Source: Paenarthrobacter nicotinovorans
GTDB lineage: Bacteria; Actinomycetota; Actinomycetes; Actinomycetales; Micrococcaceae
NCBI RefSeq assembly: GCF_007670255.1
Contig: NZ_SZVS01000013.1
Coordinates: 62,001-126,000 of the forward strand
DNA length: 64,000 nucleotides
Direction: 5' to 3'
Made by a program: the position numbers and the translations under genes
The notes under the pieces: model-generated
The model's database searches: none
Told to the model about the DNA's origin: nothing
The model's input: only the letters and a program-made list of their open reading frames with translations
In this document: positions 25,780-34,309 of the stretch, in pieces
Layout of the letters: the number at the start of each line of letters is the position of its first letter
How positions within the stretch are numbered: position 1 is the first letter of the stretch

Positions 25780-27431
25780 TAGTGCTCCTTCGGTGATGGG
25801 GCGGGGATGGTGGCCGCTGCGGCCTGACGTGACTCGGACAGGTTCCAGCGGTCCACGAGCCGGGCCCGGATGGCGGCTGCTTCGGGTGCGAGCCGGTGGT
25901 CTTCTCCGCGGGCCAGCAGCCCGTATTCGATCATGGTGCGCCCGTCCTCATGGGCGCCGGCGCGGAGCCAGACGCGGCGGCGGTTCACGTAGAGGGAGAC
26001 GATCAGCCCGGCGACGGCGGCCAGGGAGAAGATCAGGACCCCGTCCTGGCCGGGGACTGTGCGGATGTCCACCCCGATGTAGCGTTTGAGCCCGTCGAAG
26101 CTGATCGAGCCTTTGCCCTCCGGCAGCGTGTAACTCTGCCCTGGGCCAAGGACAATGCCCTTGGCCGGAAGATCCCGGCCGTTGAGCTGGGTGAGGGTTT
26201 TTACGTCCAGGTTGTAGACGTTCTGGGGCTTGCCTGTGTCGAGCCCGAGATCACCGTAGTAGGAGTTCAGGTTCAGCTGCGGGTTCAGCGGGTCCGGGTC
26301 GAAGCTGTAGGACACACCATCCTGGTTCTTGATGGCCGAGGGCAGGAAGAACCCGACGAAACCCAACTGGGAAGGCGCGGCGTCCGGGACCTTGAGGACA
26401 ACGGTGGAGGTGTAGACGCCGTCGTTGGGGACGGAGACGACGGGGCCGCTGAAGGCGGTGTTGCCGTTACCGTCCTTGACGGTAACCATGGGGGCGTAGC
26501 CGTTGCCGACGAGGAAGATGCCTGTTCCGCCGAAGTAGACCGGTTCATTGACTTTCAGGACCTGCTGGTGCGGGGCCGCGTCCGGGCTGTCCCGGGTCGT
26601 CAGGGCGGCTTTGAAGTCGATGGGCTGGCCGAACTGCTTGGTGGATTCGCGGTCGAAGCGGACTTCGAACTTGTCCAGGGTGATGGCGAAGGGATCCAGC
26701 CAGGTGCTCTGGAAGTTGGTCCCGGGTGTGAAGTTGTCGTAGCCGACGAGGGTGTTGACGAAGGTGTCGCCTTCGATGATGATTTTTTGTCCGCGGTAGC
26801 CGAACAACCCGCCGACCGCGACGCTGACCAGCACGCCGATCAGGGCGGTGTGGAAGAGGAGGTTGCCGACTTCCCGCAGCAGTCCCCGTTCGGCTCCCAG
26901 TGAGGGCATCGCCCCGTCGGCGTCCCGGATGTCGACGCGGTAGCCGCGTTTCTTCAGCACTGCCGCCGCGTCCCGGACGGCGTCGGCCGGGCGGACAGCG
27001 GCGTCCGCCGGCAGTACGAGCGTTCCGTATTCGGGCAGGCGCGACAGCCGCCGGGGGGTTCGTGGCGGGGCGGAGCGCAGGGCTTTCCAGTGTGCCCGGG
27101 CCCTGGGGATCACGCACCCGATCAGGGAGACGAACAACAGGATATAAATCGCCGAGAACCACGCTGATGCGTAGACGTCGAAGAGTTGAAGGGAGTCAAG
27201 GATTTTCCCGTACTCCGGGCGGTCCTTGATGTATTGGGTGACCACGGCTGGGTTGGCCGGCCGCTGCGGGAACAGCGAGCCCGGTACCGCGGCCACGGCC
27301 AGAAGCAGCAGCAGAAAAAGTGCCGTCCGCATGCTGGTCAGCTGGGTCCACGCCCAGCGCAGCATCGCGGCGGGGCCCAGCGGCGGGGGCGCTGGCGATG
27401 GGCCAGCGTCCGGGGCATCGGGTAGGGACAT
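25779..27431 (-). CDS. resB: Cytochrome c biogenesis protein ResB
   Basis: 550 residues: three N-terminal TM helices, a fourth near residue 190-215 (HTALIGVLVSVAVGGLFG), a large extracytoplasmic domain (about 215-455) and a last TM helix (DGVLIFSLAAVAGLIVSLYV). AWFSAIYILLFVSLIGCVIPR is the usual ResB N-terminal segment. With CcsB it exports and attaches haem to CxxCH apocytochromes. It is divergent from tlpA over a 270-base region with two operator-like boxes. Confidence 0.93.
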   Translation of the reverse strand: MSLPDAPDAGPSPAPPPLGPAAMLRWAWTQLTSMRTALFLLLLLAVAAVPGSLFPQRPANPAVVTQYIKDRPEYGKILDSLQLFDVYASAWFSAIYILLFVSLIGCVIPRARAHWKALRSAPPRTPRRLSRLPEYGTLVLPADAAVRPADAVRDAAAVLKKRGYRVDIRDADGAMPSLGAERGLLREVGNLLFHTALIGVLVSVAVGGLFGYRGQKIIIEGDTFVNTLVGYDNFTPGTNFQSTWLDPFAITLDKFEVRFDRESTKQFGQPIDFKAALTTRDSPDAAPHQQVLKVNEPVYFGGTGIFLVGNGYAPMVTVKDGNGNTAFSGPVVSVPNDGVYTSTVVLKVPDAAPSQLGFVGFFLPSAIKNQDGVSYSFDPDPLNPQLNLNSYYGDLGLDTGKPQNVYNLDVKTLTQLNGRDLPAKGIVLGPGQSYTLPEGKGSISFDGLKRYIGVDIRTVPGQDGVLIFSLAAVAGLIVSLYVNRRRVWLRAGAHEDGRTMIEYGLLARGEDHRLAPEAAAIRARLVDRWNLSESRQAAAATIPAPSPKEH

Positions 27432-27483
27432 CGCTGCCTTCCAGTCGGGGTGTCAAGAGCGGGTAGGGTCTGCAGTCCCCCAC

Positions 27484-27500
27484 TTCTACCTTAGGTAGAA
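27484..27500. promoter_or_regulatory. Operator-like dyad upstream of resB-ccsB
   Basis: TTCTACC-TTA-GGTAGAA, a perfect 7-bp dyad about 53 bases upstream of the resB start in the resB/tlpA divergent region. Its size suits a dimeric repressor; BlaI/MecI-type or ArsR-type cannot be decided. Confidence 0.45.
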
Positions 27501-27544
27501 TTAAAACAGGCGGGTGGCCCCGGGCTTCGCAAGGCCACCTTCCT

Positions 27545-27556
27545 GATAATATCGCC
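27545..27556 (-). promoter_or_regulatory. GATATTATC-type box between resB and tlpA
   Basis: The minus strand reads GGCGATATTATC, matching 12 bases of the box at 34730-34744. On the plus strand both sites continue into a similar tail, TAATGACGAT here and GGATGACGAT there. Confidence 0.4.
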
Positions 27557-27701
27557 TAATGACGATTGAAGGATATCTGCTCTACCCGCGCCCGAAGGGA
27601 TGTGCCGTGAAGCGCCAGCGGAAAGGCCCCATTTCCCGCAGCGGCAGGACAGGCGTACGGCGGTCCCGACCACTCGTCCATGTAATGCGAGGAAGACATT
27701 T

Positions 27702-28310
27702 ATGAACACCCCATCCGGCGGCGGCCTGACCCGGCGCAGCATCCTGACAGGTTTGGCGGCTGTGGCCTCCCTTGGGCTGTCGGCGTGCGCCGGGCCGGAC
27801 CCCCTCGCCCAGCAGGCTGCGGCAGGGGATAACAAGAACTACATTGCCGGTGACGGATCGGTGCAGGAATACGCCGAGGAATCACGTGGTGCTCCGGTGG
27901 CCTTGAACGCGAACCTTTATGACGGCACGCCCGTCCGCTCCAGTGACTGGTCCGGGGCGGTCACGGTACTTAATTTCTGGTACGCAGCCTGTGCCCCGTG
28001 CCGTGTCGAGGCGCCGCACCTGGAATCGCTGTACCAGGAGTTCGCCCCGCAGGGAGTGAGGTTCTACGGGATTAACGTCCGGGATGAGAAGCCGACGGCG
28101 GAAGCTTTTGAGCGGACGTTCGGCGTGACGTATCCCAGCGTGCAGGACAAGGACGGGAAGGTGTTGCTGGCCATGACCCGCTTCGTCCCGCCCCAGGCGG
28201 TCCCGACCACCCTCGTGCTGGACAGGGAAGGCCGTGTAGCAGCGCGAATCCTGGGTGGACTGGACAAAAGCACCCTCAAAGCCCTGATCACTTCCACACT
28301 CAAGGCCTAG
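27702..28310 (+). CDS. TlpA/ResA-type thioredoxin lipoprotein
   Basis: 202 residues from the ATG at 27702 (AGGAAG upstream). The N terminus combines a twin-Arg stretch (LTRRSILTG) with a lipobox LSAC (Cys29), so it should be Lgt/LspA-processed and membrane-tethered. The thioredoxin domain has FWYAACAPCRVEAP (Cys97, Cys100) and the cis-Pro loop QAVPTTLVLD. It would keep apocytochrome Cys pairs reduced, receiving electrons from a CcdA protein. It diverges from resB-ccsB; a relic of a second copy is at 7390-7608. Confidence 0.92.
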   Translation: MNTPSGGGLTRRSILTGLAAVASLGLSACAGPDPLAQQAAAGDNKNYIAGDGSVQEYAEESRGAPVALNANLYDGTPVRSSDWSGAVTVLNFWYAACAPCRVEAPHLESLYQEFAPQGVRFYGINVRDEKPTAEAFERTFGVTYPSVQDKDGKVLLAMTRFVPPQAVPTTLVLDREGRVAARILGGLDKSTLKALITSTLKA

Positions 28311-28455
28311 GGAAAAGCCAGGATGCGCTTCAGGGCTGCCCCGGCCTGCCGTCCCGGACGGGACGGTGCGCTGGGGGTTCCCGAACTGTCCGGCCGCCTG
28401 CGCACAACCAGAACGCCGGCCACGCCGGCACGGAACGAGAGAAGGCTGGTCCATC

Positions 28456-29694
28456 ATGACAGTGCAGTTGCCCGAGAGTTCCCTTGCTCTTCTGCGTGAG
28501 GGGTACACGTTCATTTCGAGCCGGTGCGACCGGTTCGACACCGATCTGTTCCGCACCCGGCTGATGCTGCGCCCGGTCGTCTGCCTCCGCGGGGCAGAGG
28601 CAGCCGAATTCTTCTACGGCGGTGGCCGGTTCGGCCGCAAGGGGGCCATGCCCCGCTCGGCCCAGCACCTGCTGCAGGACGCCGGCAGCGTGCAGTCCCT
28701 CGAAGGGTCTGCCCACCGACACCGGAAACAGCTGTTTCGTGACCTGATGAACAAGGAATCGGTGGGACGTCTCGGCCACGCCTTCGACACCGAATGGCAC
28801 TCCGCGCGGGAGCGGTGGCCGGGTGCGGGCGAAGTGGTACTCCACGACGAGCTGCCCCGGATCCTCACGGCAGCCGCCTGCCAGTGGGCCGGAGTGCCGG
28901 CCGACCGGGCGACAGTGAGCCGCCGCGCCCGGGAACTGAGCCTGATGATCGAAAAGTCCGGCGCGGTCGGGCCGGCGAACTGGTATGCGCGGTGGCGCCG
29001 CCGCGCCACCGAAAAATGGGCCGCCGACTGCATCAGCACCCTCCGCCGGAGCGGACCGGACGCGGCCGGGGACACGCCGGCCGCTGCGATCGCATTTCAC
29101 ACCGACGAACACGGCAACGCTCTGCCGGTTGATGTCGCGGCGGTGGAAGTTCTCAATCTGCTCCGGCCCATCGTGGCTGTCGGCCGCTTCATGGTTTTTG
29201 CAGCCGTGGCACTGCAGCAGCACCCGGAATGGAAAGGGATCCTGCACACAGGCCAGGACGCGGACCTGGACTGTTTCGCACAGGAAGTCCGCCGGTACTA
29301 TCCGTTCTTCCCCTTTGTCGGCGGCACAGCCCGGGAAGCGCTGGAATGGAAGGGCCATACCTTCAAAGCCGGGCAATGGGCCCTGCTTGATCTGTACGGC
29401 ACGAACCACGACAGCCGGATCTGGAAGGATCCGGAGAGCTTCGACCCTGCCCGGTTCCGTGCCTGGCAGCCGGACCCCCACACCCTTGTTCCCCAGGGCG
29501 CCGGCGACCCCGCGACCGGGCACCGCTGCCCCGGCGAGGACATCACCGTGGACCTGATCCGACGGGGCACCAGGGCACTGGCTGCGGAGACCCGGATGAC
29601 CGTACCCGCCCAGGACCTGAGCATCAACCTCACCCGGATGCCCGCGCTGCCCCGAAGCGGCTTCATCCTCTCCGGACGCCCAGGACTGCACTGA
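28456..29694 (+). CDS. CYP152-family cytochrome P450 (fatty-acid peroxygenase type)
   Basis: 412 residues, short as in CYP152. The haem loop is GHRCPGED; the I-helix reads LRPIVAVGRFMVFAAVAL, where the CYP152 Arg-Pro pair replaces the usual acid-alcohol pair; FAQEVRRYYPFFPFVGG is the family K-helix region. The distal residue, His85 in the alkene-forming OleT and Gln85 in P450-BSbeta, aligns with Gln in GSVQSLEG, pointing to hydroxylation rather than decarboxylation. Such enzymes use H2O2 directly without a reductase. It lies between tlpA and the metal operon, possibly exploiting peroxide there; this is inference. Confidence 0.9.
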   Translation: MTVQLPESSLALLREGYTFISSRCDRFDTDLFRTRLMLRPVVCLRGAEAAEFFYGGGRFGRKGAMPRSAQHLLQDAGSVQSLEGSAHRHRKQLFRDLMNKESVGRLGHAFDTEWHSARERWPGAGEVVLHDELPRILTAAACQWAGVPADRATVSRRARELSLMIEKSGAVGPANWYARWRRRATEKWAADCISTLRRSGPDAAGDTPAAAIAFHTDEHGNALPVDVAAVEVLNLLRPIVAVGRFMVFAAVALQQHPEWKGILHTGQDADLDCFAQEVRRYYPFFPFVGGTAREALEWKGHTFKAGQWALLDLYGTNHDSRIWKDPESFDPARFRAWQPDPHTLVPQGAGDPATGHRCPGEDITVDLIRRGTRALAAETRMTVPAQDLSINLTRMPALPRSGFILSGRPGLH

Positions 29695-29771
29695 CGCTTT
29701 CCAGGGCACCGTACAGGCGCCCAGCCTCGGACTCGCGGTACCACGCTGCCCGGCGAGACAGCGGCTGGCAC

Positions 29772-29791
29772 ATATCCACATGTTTGGATAT
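29772..29791. promoter_or_regulatory. ArsR/CmtR-type operator
   Basis: ATATCCA-CATGTT-TGGATAT, a perfect 7-bp dyad ending 9 bases before the regulator start at 29801. It is the classic location and AT-rich make-up of a CadC/CmtR operator. Confidence 0.7.
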
Positions 29792-29800
29792 CATCGGTGT

Positions 29801-30175
29801 ATGACGATTGATACGAAAAGCGGCACCCGGCTGGAACCCGCCGCCGCGTTATTCCATTCCCTGGCCGACCCCGCCCGGCTTGCCATCGTAAAACGCATCG
29901 CCCAGGGCGAGGCCCGGGTTGGAGACCTCACCCAGGTACTGGGTCTGGCGCAGTCCACGGTCTCCGCCCACGTGGCCTGCCTGCGGGACTGCGGCCTGGT
30001 GACGGGCCGGGTGGAAGGCCGGAAGGTGTTCTATTCCCTGACCCGCCCTGAACTGATCGATGTCCTGGCGCAGGCCGAGATCCTCCTGGCCGCCACGGGC
30101 AACGCCGTGAGCCTGTGCCCGGTCTACGGCGACGCTTCCTGCGACGCCACGACCACGCCGGAGGAGGAACTGTGA
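29801..30175 (+). CDS. ArsR/SmtB-family Cd/Pb-type repressor, CmtR-like
   Basis: 124 residues from the ATG at 29801; an upstream in-frame ATG (29780) lies inside the operator and is rejected. It has helix-turn-helix GLAQSTVSAHVACLRDCG with Cys60 and Cys64, plus a Cys-bearing tail (SLCPVYGDASCD), the same pattern as the CmtR-like protein at 3950. It leads a four-gene operon with a P1B ATPase, lspA and ccdA, overlapping the ATPase start by 4 bases. Confidence 0.88.
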   Translation: MTIDTKSGTRLEPAAALFHSLADPARLAIVKRIAQGEARVGDLTQVLGLAQSTVSAHVACLRDCGLVTGRVEGRKVFYSLTRPELIDVLAQAEILLAATGNAVSLCPVYGDASCDATTTPEEEL

Positions 30176-32124
30176 GCGACGCCTGCGGATGCGGCGATGA
30201 CAAGCCGGCAACAGAAGAAGGTCAGGAAGAGGCCGAGGGCTTCTGGCAGGTGACCGAGGTCCGCGCGGCCGCGGTCTCCGGAGTCCTGCTGCTGGTGGCG
30301 TGGATTGCGTCGCTGCTCGACGCATCCGAGTGGGTCACCTTGCCGTTGGAGGCCGCGGCGCTGCTGGTCGCAGCGTGGACGTTCGTTCCCTCCACCCTGC
30401 GCCGGCTGGCCAAGGGCAAAATCGGTGTCGGCACGCTGATGACGATCGCGGCCGTGGGCGCCGTCATCCTGGGCCAGATCGAGGAAGCGGCGATGCTGGC
30501 CTTCCTCTATGCCATCTCCGAGGGCCTGGAAGAATACTCGGTAGCACGCACCCGGCGCGGGCTGCGGGCGCTGCTGGACCTGGTCCCTTCCGAGGCCAGG
30601 GTGCTGCGCAACGGAACCGAAGTTACCGTCTCCCCGTCCGAGCTGGTGCTGGGTGAGACCATGGTCGTGCGCCCCGGTGAGCGTCTGGCCACCGACGGGC
30701 GCGTCCTGACCGGACGCACCTCCCTGGACACCTCGGCCCTGACCGGCGAATCAGTCCCGGTCGAGGCCGGACCCGGCAGCGACGTCTACGCGGGGTCCAT
30801 CAACGGCACCGGCCCGCTCGAGGTCCAGGTCACCAGCACCGCGGAAAACAACTCCCTGGCCCGGATCGTGCACATCGTGGAGGCCGAGCAGTCCCGCAAG
30901 GGCCCCGGCCAGCGCCTGGCCGACTCCATCGCCAAAAAGCTCGTCCCGGGCATCCTGATCGCCGCCGCGCTCATTGCCGTCTATGGCTTCATCGTGGGCG
31001 AACCGCTCCTGTGGATCGAACGTGCCCTGGTGGTTCTGGTGGCAGCTTCACCGTGTGCCCTTGCCATCTCCGTGCCCGTGACCGTGGTCGCCGCCGTCGG
31101 CGCCGCGAGCCGGATGGGTGTCCTGATCAAGGGCGGCGGCGCCCTGGAAACCCTCGGCAAAATCCGCACCATCGCCCTGGACAAGACCGGGACCCTGACC
31201 CGGAACAAACCCGCAGTCATCGAAGTCGCCGCCACCGCCTCCTCCACCCGGGAACGGGTGCTGGCCGTCGCCGCCGGCCTGGAAGAACGCAGCGAACACC
31301 CGCTCGCCCGGGCCATCCTCGCCGCCACCACGGACCGGGTCACCGTCACCGACCTGAACACCGTTCCCGGGGCCGGGCTCGAAGGGACCATCGACGGGCA
31401 CAGTGCCCGGCTCGGCCGGCCCGGATGGATCGCCCCCGGGGAGCTGAAGGAAACCGTCCGGCGAATGCAGGCCGGCGGCGCGACAGCGGTCCTGGTCGAG
31501 GAGCAATCTGTCCTCATCGGTGCCGTGGCCGTCCGGGACGAACTTCGTCCCGAGGCTCAGGCAGTCATTGAACGCCTGAGCCGCGCCGGTTACACCACCG
31601 CCATGCTCACCGGGGACAACCGGCTCACCGCCGAGGCCCTGGGCAAGGCAGCGGGCATCACCGAAGTCCATGCCGACCTGCGCCCCGAGGACAAGGCGGG
31701 CATCATCCGCACCCTGAAGGACCGGCAGCCGACCGCCATGGTCGGTGACGGGGTGAACGACGCCCCGGCCCTGGCCACCGCCGACACGGGCATCGCGATG
31801 GGCGCGATGGGCACCGATGTGGCCATCGAAACCGCCGATGTCGCCCTGATGGGCGAGGACCTGCACCACCTGCCGCAAGTGTTGGAGCACGCCCGCAGGA
31901 CCCGGCGCATCATGTTCCAGAACGTGGGTCTGTCCCTGGCTCTGATCGCGGTGCTGATCCCGCTGGCCCTGTTCGGCATCCTGGGCCTGGCAGCGGTCGT
32001 CCTGATCCACGAACTGGCCGAAATCGTTGTCATCGCCAACGGCGTCCGCGCCGGCCGGGTGAGCAAGTACGGCACCATCCCGGTCACACAGGCCGCCGTC
32101 CCCAGCCTGGAACCGGCGCGGTGA
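30172..32124 (+). CDS. P1B-type heavy-metal-exporting ATPase
   Basis: 650 residues from the GTG at 30172, preceded by GGAGGAGG and overlapping the arsR stop. Instead of an HMA domain the N terminus has CGCGDD. P-type hallmarks: TGES (actuator), ALDKTGTLTRN (phosphorylation), MVGDGVNDAPAL. The TM4 metal motif is SPCALAISVP rather than CPC, and the last TM pair has HELAEIVVIANG. SPC is the P1B-4 (Co/Fe/Zn/Cd) signature, but the HEGG(S/T) partner of that class is absent, so cargo is uncertain. The CmtR-like regulator favours Cd, Pb or Zn. Confidence 0.92.
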   Translation: MSDACGCGDDKPATEEGQEEAEGFWQVTEVRAAAVSGVLLLVAWIASLLDASEWVTLPLEAAALLVAAWTFVPSTLRRLAKGKIGVGTLMTIAAVGAVILGQIEEAAMLAFLYAISEGLEEYSVARTRRGLRALLDLVPSEARVLRNGTEVTVSPSELVLGETMVVRPGERLATDGRVLTGRTSLDTSALTGESVPVEAGPGSDVYAGSINGTGPLEVQVTSTAENNSLARIVHIVEAEQSRKGPGQRLADSIAKKLVPGILIAAALIAVYGFIVGEPLLWIERALVVLVAASPCALAISVPVTVVAAVGAASRMGVLIKGGGALETLGKIRTIALDKTGTLTRNKPAVIEVAATASSTRERVLAVAAGLEERSEHPLARAILAATTDRVTVTDLNTVPGAGLEGTIDGHSARLGRPGWIAPGELKETVRRMQAGGATAVLVEEQSVLIGAVAVRDELRPEAQAVIERLSRAGYTTAMLTGDNRLTAEALGKAAGITEVHADLRPEDKAGIIRTLKDRQPTAMVGDGVNDAPALATADTGIAMGAMGTDVAIETADVALMGEDLHHLPQVLEHARRTRRIMFQNVGLSLALIAVLIPLALFGILGLAAVVLIHELAEIVVIANGVRAGRVSKYGTIPVTQAAVPSLEPAR

Positions 32125-32633
32125 GCGCGATAACACCGGTGGTGGACAGTGCCCCGTCCCGGCCGTGGATGCGGCGGGGCGGGCTGCTGGCCGGCGCGCT
32201 CCTGCTGGCCGGAGCCGATTTGTTGATCAAGGCCCAGGCGGAGGCAAACCTTTCCCGGGGAGAGGTGGTCGAGACCCCGCTGCTGACGATCAAGCTCCTG
32301 TACAACACGGGTGTGGCTTTCAGTCTCGGCGCGGCCCTGCCCACCGCAGTTGTCGTGGCCGGTACCGGGGTCATCATCGCCGCGTTGCTGACCTGGCTGA
32401 CGGTCAGCGCACCGAAGATGTCCAGGACCTCCTTCGCAGGCGGAATCCTCGTTGCCGGCGGCGCCGTCGGCAACTTCATTGACCGGCTCGACGGACAAGG
32501 GGTCGTGGATTACCTGCACAGCGGATGGTTCCCGACGTTCAACCTCGCCGACGTCTTCGTCACGGTCGGGGTCGCCGTCCTGGTCCTGGGCACGCTCCTG
32601 CCCGCCAGGAAGGCCCCGGAGAAGGAGGCGTGA
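32121..32633 (+). CDS. lspA: Lipoprotein signal peptidase II
   Basis: 170 residues, four TM helices. LspA landmarks: LLYNTGVAFSLG, AVGNFIDRLDGQGVVDYL with the first catalytic Asp, and FPTFNLADVFVTVG with the second. The GTG start overlaps the ATPase stop by 4 bases. It cleaves signal peptides of diacylated lipoproteins; the nearest substrate is the TlpA lipoprotein at 27702. Unlike some accessory lspA copies it keeps both active-site Asp residues. Confidence 0.93.
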   Translation: MSAITPVVDSAPSRPWMRRGGLLAGALLLAGADLLIKAQAEANLSRGEVVETPLLTIKLLYNTGVAFSLGAALPTAVVVAGTGVIIAALLTWLTVSAPKMSRTSFAGGILVAGGAVGNFIDRLDGQGVVDYLHSGWFPTFNLADVFVTVGVAVLVLGTLLPARKAPEKEA

Positions 32634-33379
32634 GCCTCGGCGGATTCTTCGCCGAGGGCGTGCAGTCCGGAGCCCTGCTCCTGGCGGTGCCCCTGGCGGT
32701 CATCGCCGGTCTGGTCTCTTTCATCTCACCCTGCGTCCTGCCCCTGCTCCCGGGCTACCTGGGCTACGTCTCCGGTCTCGCAGGAACCGATGAGAAGGCC
32801 GCACGCCGGCGGACCACCGCCGGCGTCGGGCTGTTCATCCTTGGCTTCGCCGCGGTCTTCACCCTTTATGGTGCAGCGTTCGGGACCATCGGACACTGGC
32901 TGGTGAGCTGGAGCGATGTGATCACCCGTGTCCTGGGCGTGGTCGTGATCGTGATGGGTGTGGCCCTGTCCGGAAAGATCCCGTTCCTGCAGAGCACGGC
33001 CAAGCTGACCTGGAAACCGAACACGGGACTGGCCGGGGCCCCGCTGCTGGGCGTCGGATTCGGGCTCGGCTGGACCCCCTGTATCGGCCCGACCCTCAGC
33101 GCTGTCCTGGCGCTGAGCACCACCACGGGGTCGGTCTGGCGCGGGGCGCTGCTCGGCTTCGCGTACTGCATCGGCCTGGGCATCCCGTTCCTCCTCGTCG
33201 CCCGGGGCTTCAGCTGGGTCACCGGCACCCTGGGCTTCGTCCGCCGAAACATCAGGGCCTTCAACCTCGCAGGAGCGGCGACCCTTGTCCTCGTCGGGAT
33301 CCTGATGGTCTCCGGCGTCTGGACCACCTGGATCCTGAGCCTGCAGAACCTGATCGGAACCTTCACCACGCCCATTTGA
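32630..33379 (+). CDS. ccdA: CcdA/DsbD-type membrane thiol reductant carrier
   Basis: 249 residues from the GTG at 32630, overlapping the lspA stop. Six TM helices; the first redox Cys is in VSFISPCVLPLLPGYLGY and the second in GFGLGWTPCIGPTLSAV, the two conserved CcdA motifs. It carries electrons from cytoplasmic thioredoxin to extracytoplasmic proteins such as TlpA/ResA. It ends the arsR-ATPase-lspA-ccdA operon and completes the machinery begun by resB, ccsB and tlpA. Confidence 0.93.
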   Translation: MSLGGFFAEGVQSGALLLAVPLAVIAGLVSFISPCVLPLLPGYLGYVSGLAGTDEKAARRRTTAGVGLFILGFAAVFTLYGAAFGTIGHWLVSWSDVITRVLGVVVIVMGVALSGKIPFLQSTAKLTWKPNTGLAGAPLLGVGFGLGWTPCIGPTLSAVLALSTTTGSVWRGALLGFAYCIGLGIPFLLVARGFSWVTGTLGFVRRNIRAFNLAGAATLVLVGILMVSGVWTTWILSLQNLIGTFTTPI

Positions 33380-33409
33380 CCCCGCGGGCATGAAACCGGA
33401 CCCACCGAC

Positions 33410-33909
33410 GTGCACACGAGCAATGCCGGGCACCGTCGCAGCTTCGGCAGGCGCGTGTTCGCCGCCACGATCATTGACGGCATGGTTGCCCGTCCTGTTT
33501 CTTGCACCGGCGTCCTGGCCGTCCTTGTCCCGGACGAATGGGTCGGCTGGCTCGGCCTGGTCCGCTGCTTATTGGCGCGGCTTGGCCGATTCGCTCCCTG
33601 CGCAAACGCAGGGGAGTGGACGAGGGAGGTGCCATCAGCGCCGTCGGCCTGCCCAGCGGCCACGGCGTCACCCTCGCCGACGGCGCGGATAAGATCGCCA
33701 CCCGAGCATTCGCGCCATGTGTTCCGGGCCCCGTGGTAACGACGCCTCCTGGTCCCGGACAACTGGCTGGGGCGGCAGACTGTTCACTGTGGCTGAGCCT
33801 CGAGGTGAACCAGCAGATGCTGGGCGTCGTCTTAATTGTAGTTGGTCGTCATGTCTGGTCAGCAGATTGCTTTATCCAATCCGGGGAACTCATCCGGCGG
33901 CCGTCGTGA
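33410..33909 (+). pseudogene. CadD-family cadmium-transporter relic
   Basis: Frames patch together as VFAATIIDGMV, GVLAVLVPDEWVGWLGLV, then LLIGAAWPIRSLRKRRGVDE, SAVGLPSGHGVTLADGADKI and LGVVLIVVGRHV. CadD-type proteins have FAATNVDDIVVL, LVPDEWVGLLGLVPL and VTLANGADNISVY in this order. Frameshifts and lost segments make it non-functional. Confidence 0.55.
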
Positions 33910-33962
33910 AGGCCGCCAGGCTGTTGAAAGCCCAGGGATTGGGATTGAAGGAGGTTGAGGCG

Positions 33963-34193
33963 ATGAACCCGAGCGGGGCAGACAGGTACAGCATGTGGGC
34001 TGCCGTCTATGTTCTTGGATCACTGATTCCTGCTGAGCGACGCGAATATGAGCTGCATCTTGCCGAATGCGCTCAGTGCGTAGCCACTGTGCGCGAATTT
34101 GCCGGATTGCCTGAGCTGCTGGCCGTCCTGAAGCCGGAGCAGGCGCAGGCTCTGGTAACGCACGGAAAAGCGTCCATGAGGCACCGGAATTGA
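33963..34193 (+). CDS. Anti-sigma-factor-like zinc-finger protein, short
   Basis: 76 residues with a near-ideal ribosome-binding site (AAGGAGG). MWAAVYVLGSLIPAERREYE leads to HLAECAQCVATV, a zf-HC2/ASD zinc motif (His-x3-Cys-x2-Cys), as at the N terminus of RskA/RsiX-type anti-sigma factors. The TM and extracytoplasmic parts are missing and no sigma factor gene is next to it, so it is either a soluble remnant or a truncated gene. Confidence 0.65.
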   Translation: MNPSGADRYSMWAAVYVLGSLIPAERREYELHLAECAQCVATVREFAGLPELLAVLKPEQAQALVTHGKASMRHRN

Positions 34194-34309
34194 CCGTGCC
34201 GTGGAGGCTGCCGGCTGCGGCGGCCCGGATTTCTGACCAACAACAACGGCGTGAAGTGGGGGAGTTTTTTCGTACTGGATCCTCTGGCCAGGGGCTCCCG
34301 AATTCAGCC

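Noticed and set aside
28330-29781. 483-residue minus-strand frame opposite the P450
   Set aside because: No family resemblance; the plus strand has the CYP152 haem and I-helix motifs.
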